Positions 63,101 through 64,000 of a stretch of 64,000 bases of DNA are shown one piece after another. The notes under the pieces were generated by a model that saw nothing but the letters and a program-made list of their open reading frames with translations, ran no database searches and was not told the origin of the DNA. The position numbers were made by a program, and so were the translations under genes. Each line of letters begins with the position of its first letter. Position 1 is the first letter of the stretch. The stretch spans positions 7,302,001-7,366,000 of the forward strand of contig JBBDHG010000061.1 in assembly GCA_037951165.1 (NCBI GenBank), in the 5' to 3' direction. The DNA is from Lophius americanus (lineage: Eukaryota > Chordata > Actinopteri > Lophiiformes > Lophiidae).

Positions 63101-64000
63101 ACTAAAACGTCTGACTGTATTTATGTTTATTCTGTTGTCTTGCAAGTAGAAAAAACATTGACCTGAAGATTTGATTCATTTTGAAAAGCATGCATAACAT
63201 CACAGCACAGGAAATATAGAAAGACTTAAATAGATTTTCAAACATCGATGAAGCTGATTTGCCATGCATTCTATTTTTACAGTACACTGTTGAAGTCCAT
63301 CAGAGGAACTAGAGAAAAATACTACACACACACAGGACTTCATGAAAATTTGACATTTTAATGGAAACTAAAGTTGTGAACACTGGGAGTTTTTTCTTCT
63401 TCTTGTCTCTATAACATTGTTTGGAATTTAAGGGGTATCATCATGCCTTTAAGAAAAAGAACATTGTAATGTGACACTTATGTTAAATTCAAATAAAATT
63501 AAATAATCAGACCGCTCACTTAAAACATCATTCTGTAAGACATTTGAGAAGGAAACGCTGTTGCCTCTTAATTTGGGGGATAAATAAAAGAAATGCGCCG
63601 ATGAGCACAGCAGCGTTTTAGATAACACAGAAACGTAAAGATAACTCGCCGACAGATCTCTCCTCCTTACACTGATCCTGTGCGGTGTGACTCAGCTTAA
63701 CAGTAAAAATACCCTTCAATTAAAAGATTTCCACCACAGACGATAGTTTAACGGAGGGAGAGTTTTTAAGTGGAGCACAAACCCCAGGTCCAGCGTCTCC
63801 TGTCACAGACAATGACTAGTGGATAAAGAAGCAGCACTTTCGGTTTTGTCTTTAAGATTCCTCGTCCTCCTCTCACGCACACCGTGTCATAACTGCTCAA
63901 AGTGACATTCAGCTGCTACAGTAGTGACTCCTCCTCACCTAGACGCTCCTACAAACCCAGCAGGATGTCAGGAAGCTGGTTGTGACATCATCAACAATGT
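63101..64000 (-). other. Possible 3' UTR of a minus-strand gene running off the window
   Basis: On the minus strand an AATAAA (plus-strand TTTATT at 63126-63131) is preceded by 0.87 kb of repeat-free, moderately AT-rich sequence with no long frame, as expected of a 3' UTR. In human the genes after MSI2 (CCDC182, MRPS23, CUEDC1, VEZF1) lie on the opposite strand, which would fit. Which gene, if any, cannot be told here. Confidence 0.3.

Noticed and set aside
1..64000. A previously undescribed multi-gene system
   Set aside because: Only one gene (msi2) is supported. The rest is intron, UTR, repeats and intergenic DNA, with nothing resembling a gene cluster acting together.

Overview
The window is vertebrate nuclear DNA and very probably from a teleost fish. 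It is AT-rich and intron-dominated, with long GT/CA and AAT microsatellites, Tc1-like transposon remnants, L2/Rex-type LINE remnants ending in ATTG-type tails, and a 'gtactt'-rich interspersed repeat typical of teleosts. Nothing in it is bacterial or phage-like.

Only one protein-coding gene can be named with confidence: the 3' part of a Musashi-2 RNA-binding protein gene (msi2) on the + strand. Four coding pieces are recognised. They are an exon at 16769-16888 with two usable donors (16831 and 16888), a 180-nt cassette exon at 31991-32170, an exon at 36132-36286, and a terminal coding exon at 39053-39094 ending in the Musashi C-terminus and a TGA stop. Every internal junction falls after the first base of a glycine codon, so all combinations of long/short donor and cassette inclusion/skipping stay in frame. 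The junction into the terminal exon is phase 0. The RRM exons lie upstream of base 1. The 3' UTR seems to be split by an intron beginning 29 nt after the stop (39124 to about 41254), and may run to a poly(A) signal cluster at 46346-46360.

Region by region: 1-16768 is msi2 intron, with a GT microsatellite, a Tc1 remnant and a LINE remnant. The interval 16889-31990 is intron with a second Tc1 remnant, an AT palindrome, a decayed minus-strand LINE (20.4-22.9 kb) and a 477-bp tandem array (22.93-24.09 kb) built partly from LINE tail sequence. The intervals 32171-36131 and 36287-39052 are introns with possible splicing or enhancer elements. The interval 39095-46.4 kb is 3' UTR plus a UTR intron. 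From 46.4 to 63.1 kb there is intergenic DNA with a teleost repeat, a deleted minus-strand LINE (55.24-57.71 kb) whose 3' end faces an inverted second copy, a CTCF-like motif and a weak two-exon candidate. The last 0.9 kb could be the 3' UTR of a minus-strand neighbour.

No tRNA, rRNA, CRISPR or operon-like structure was seen, and no undescribed multi-gene system. The most interesting content is the modular, frame-preserving alternative splicing of the Musashi-2 C-terminus and the cis elements beside those exons.
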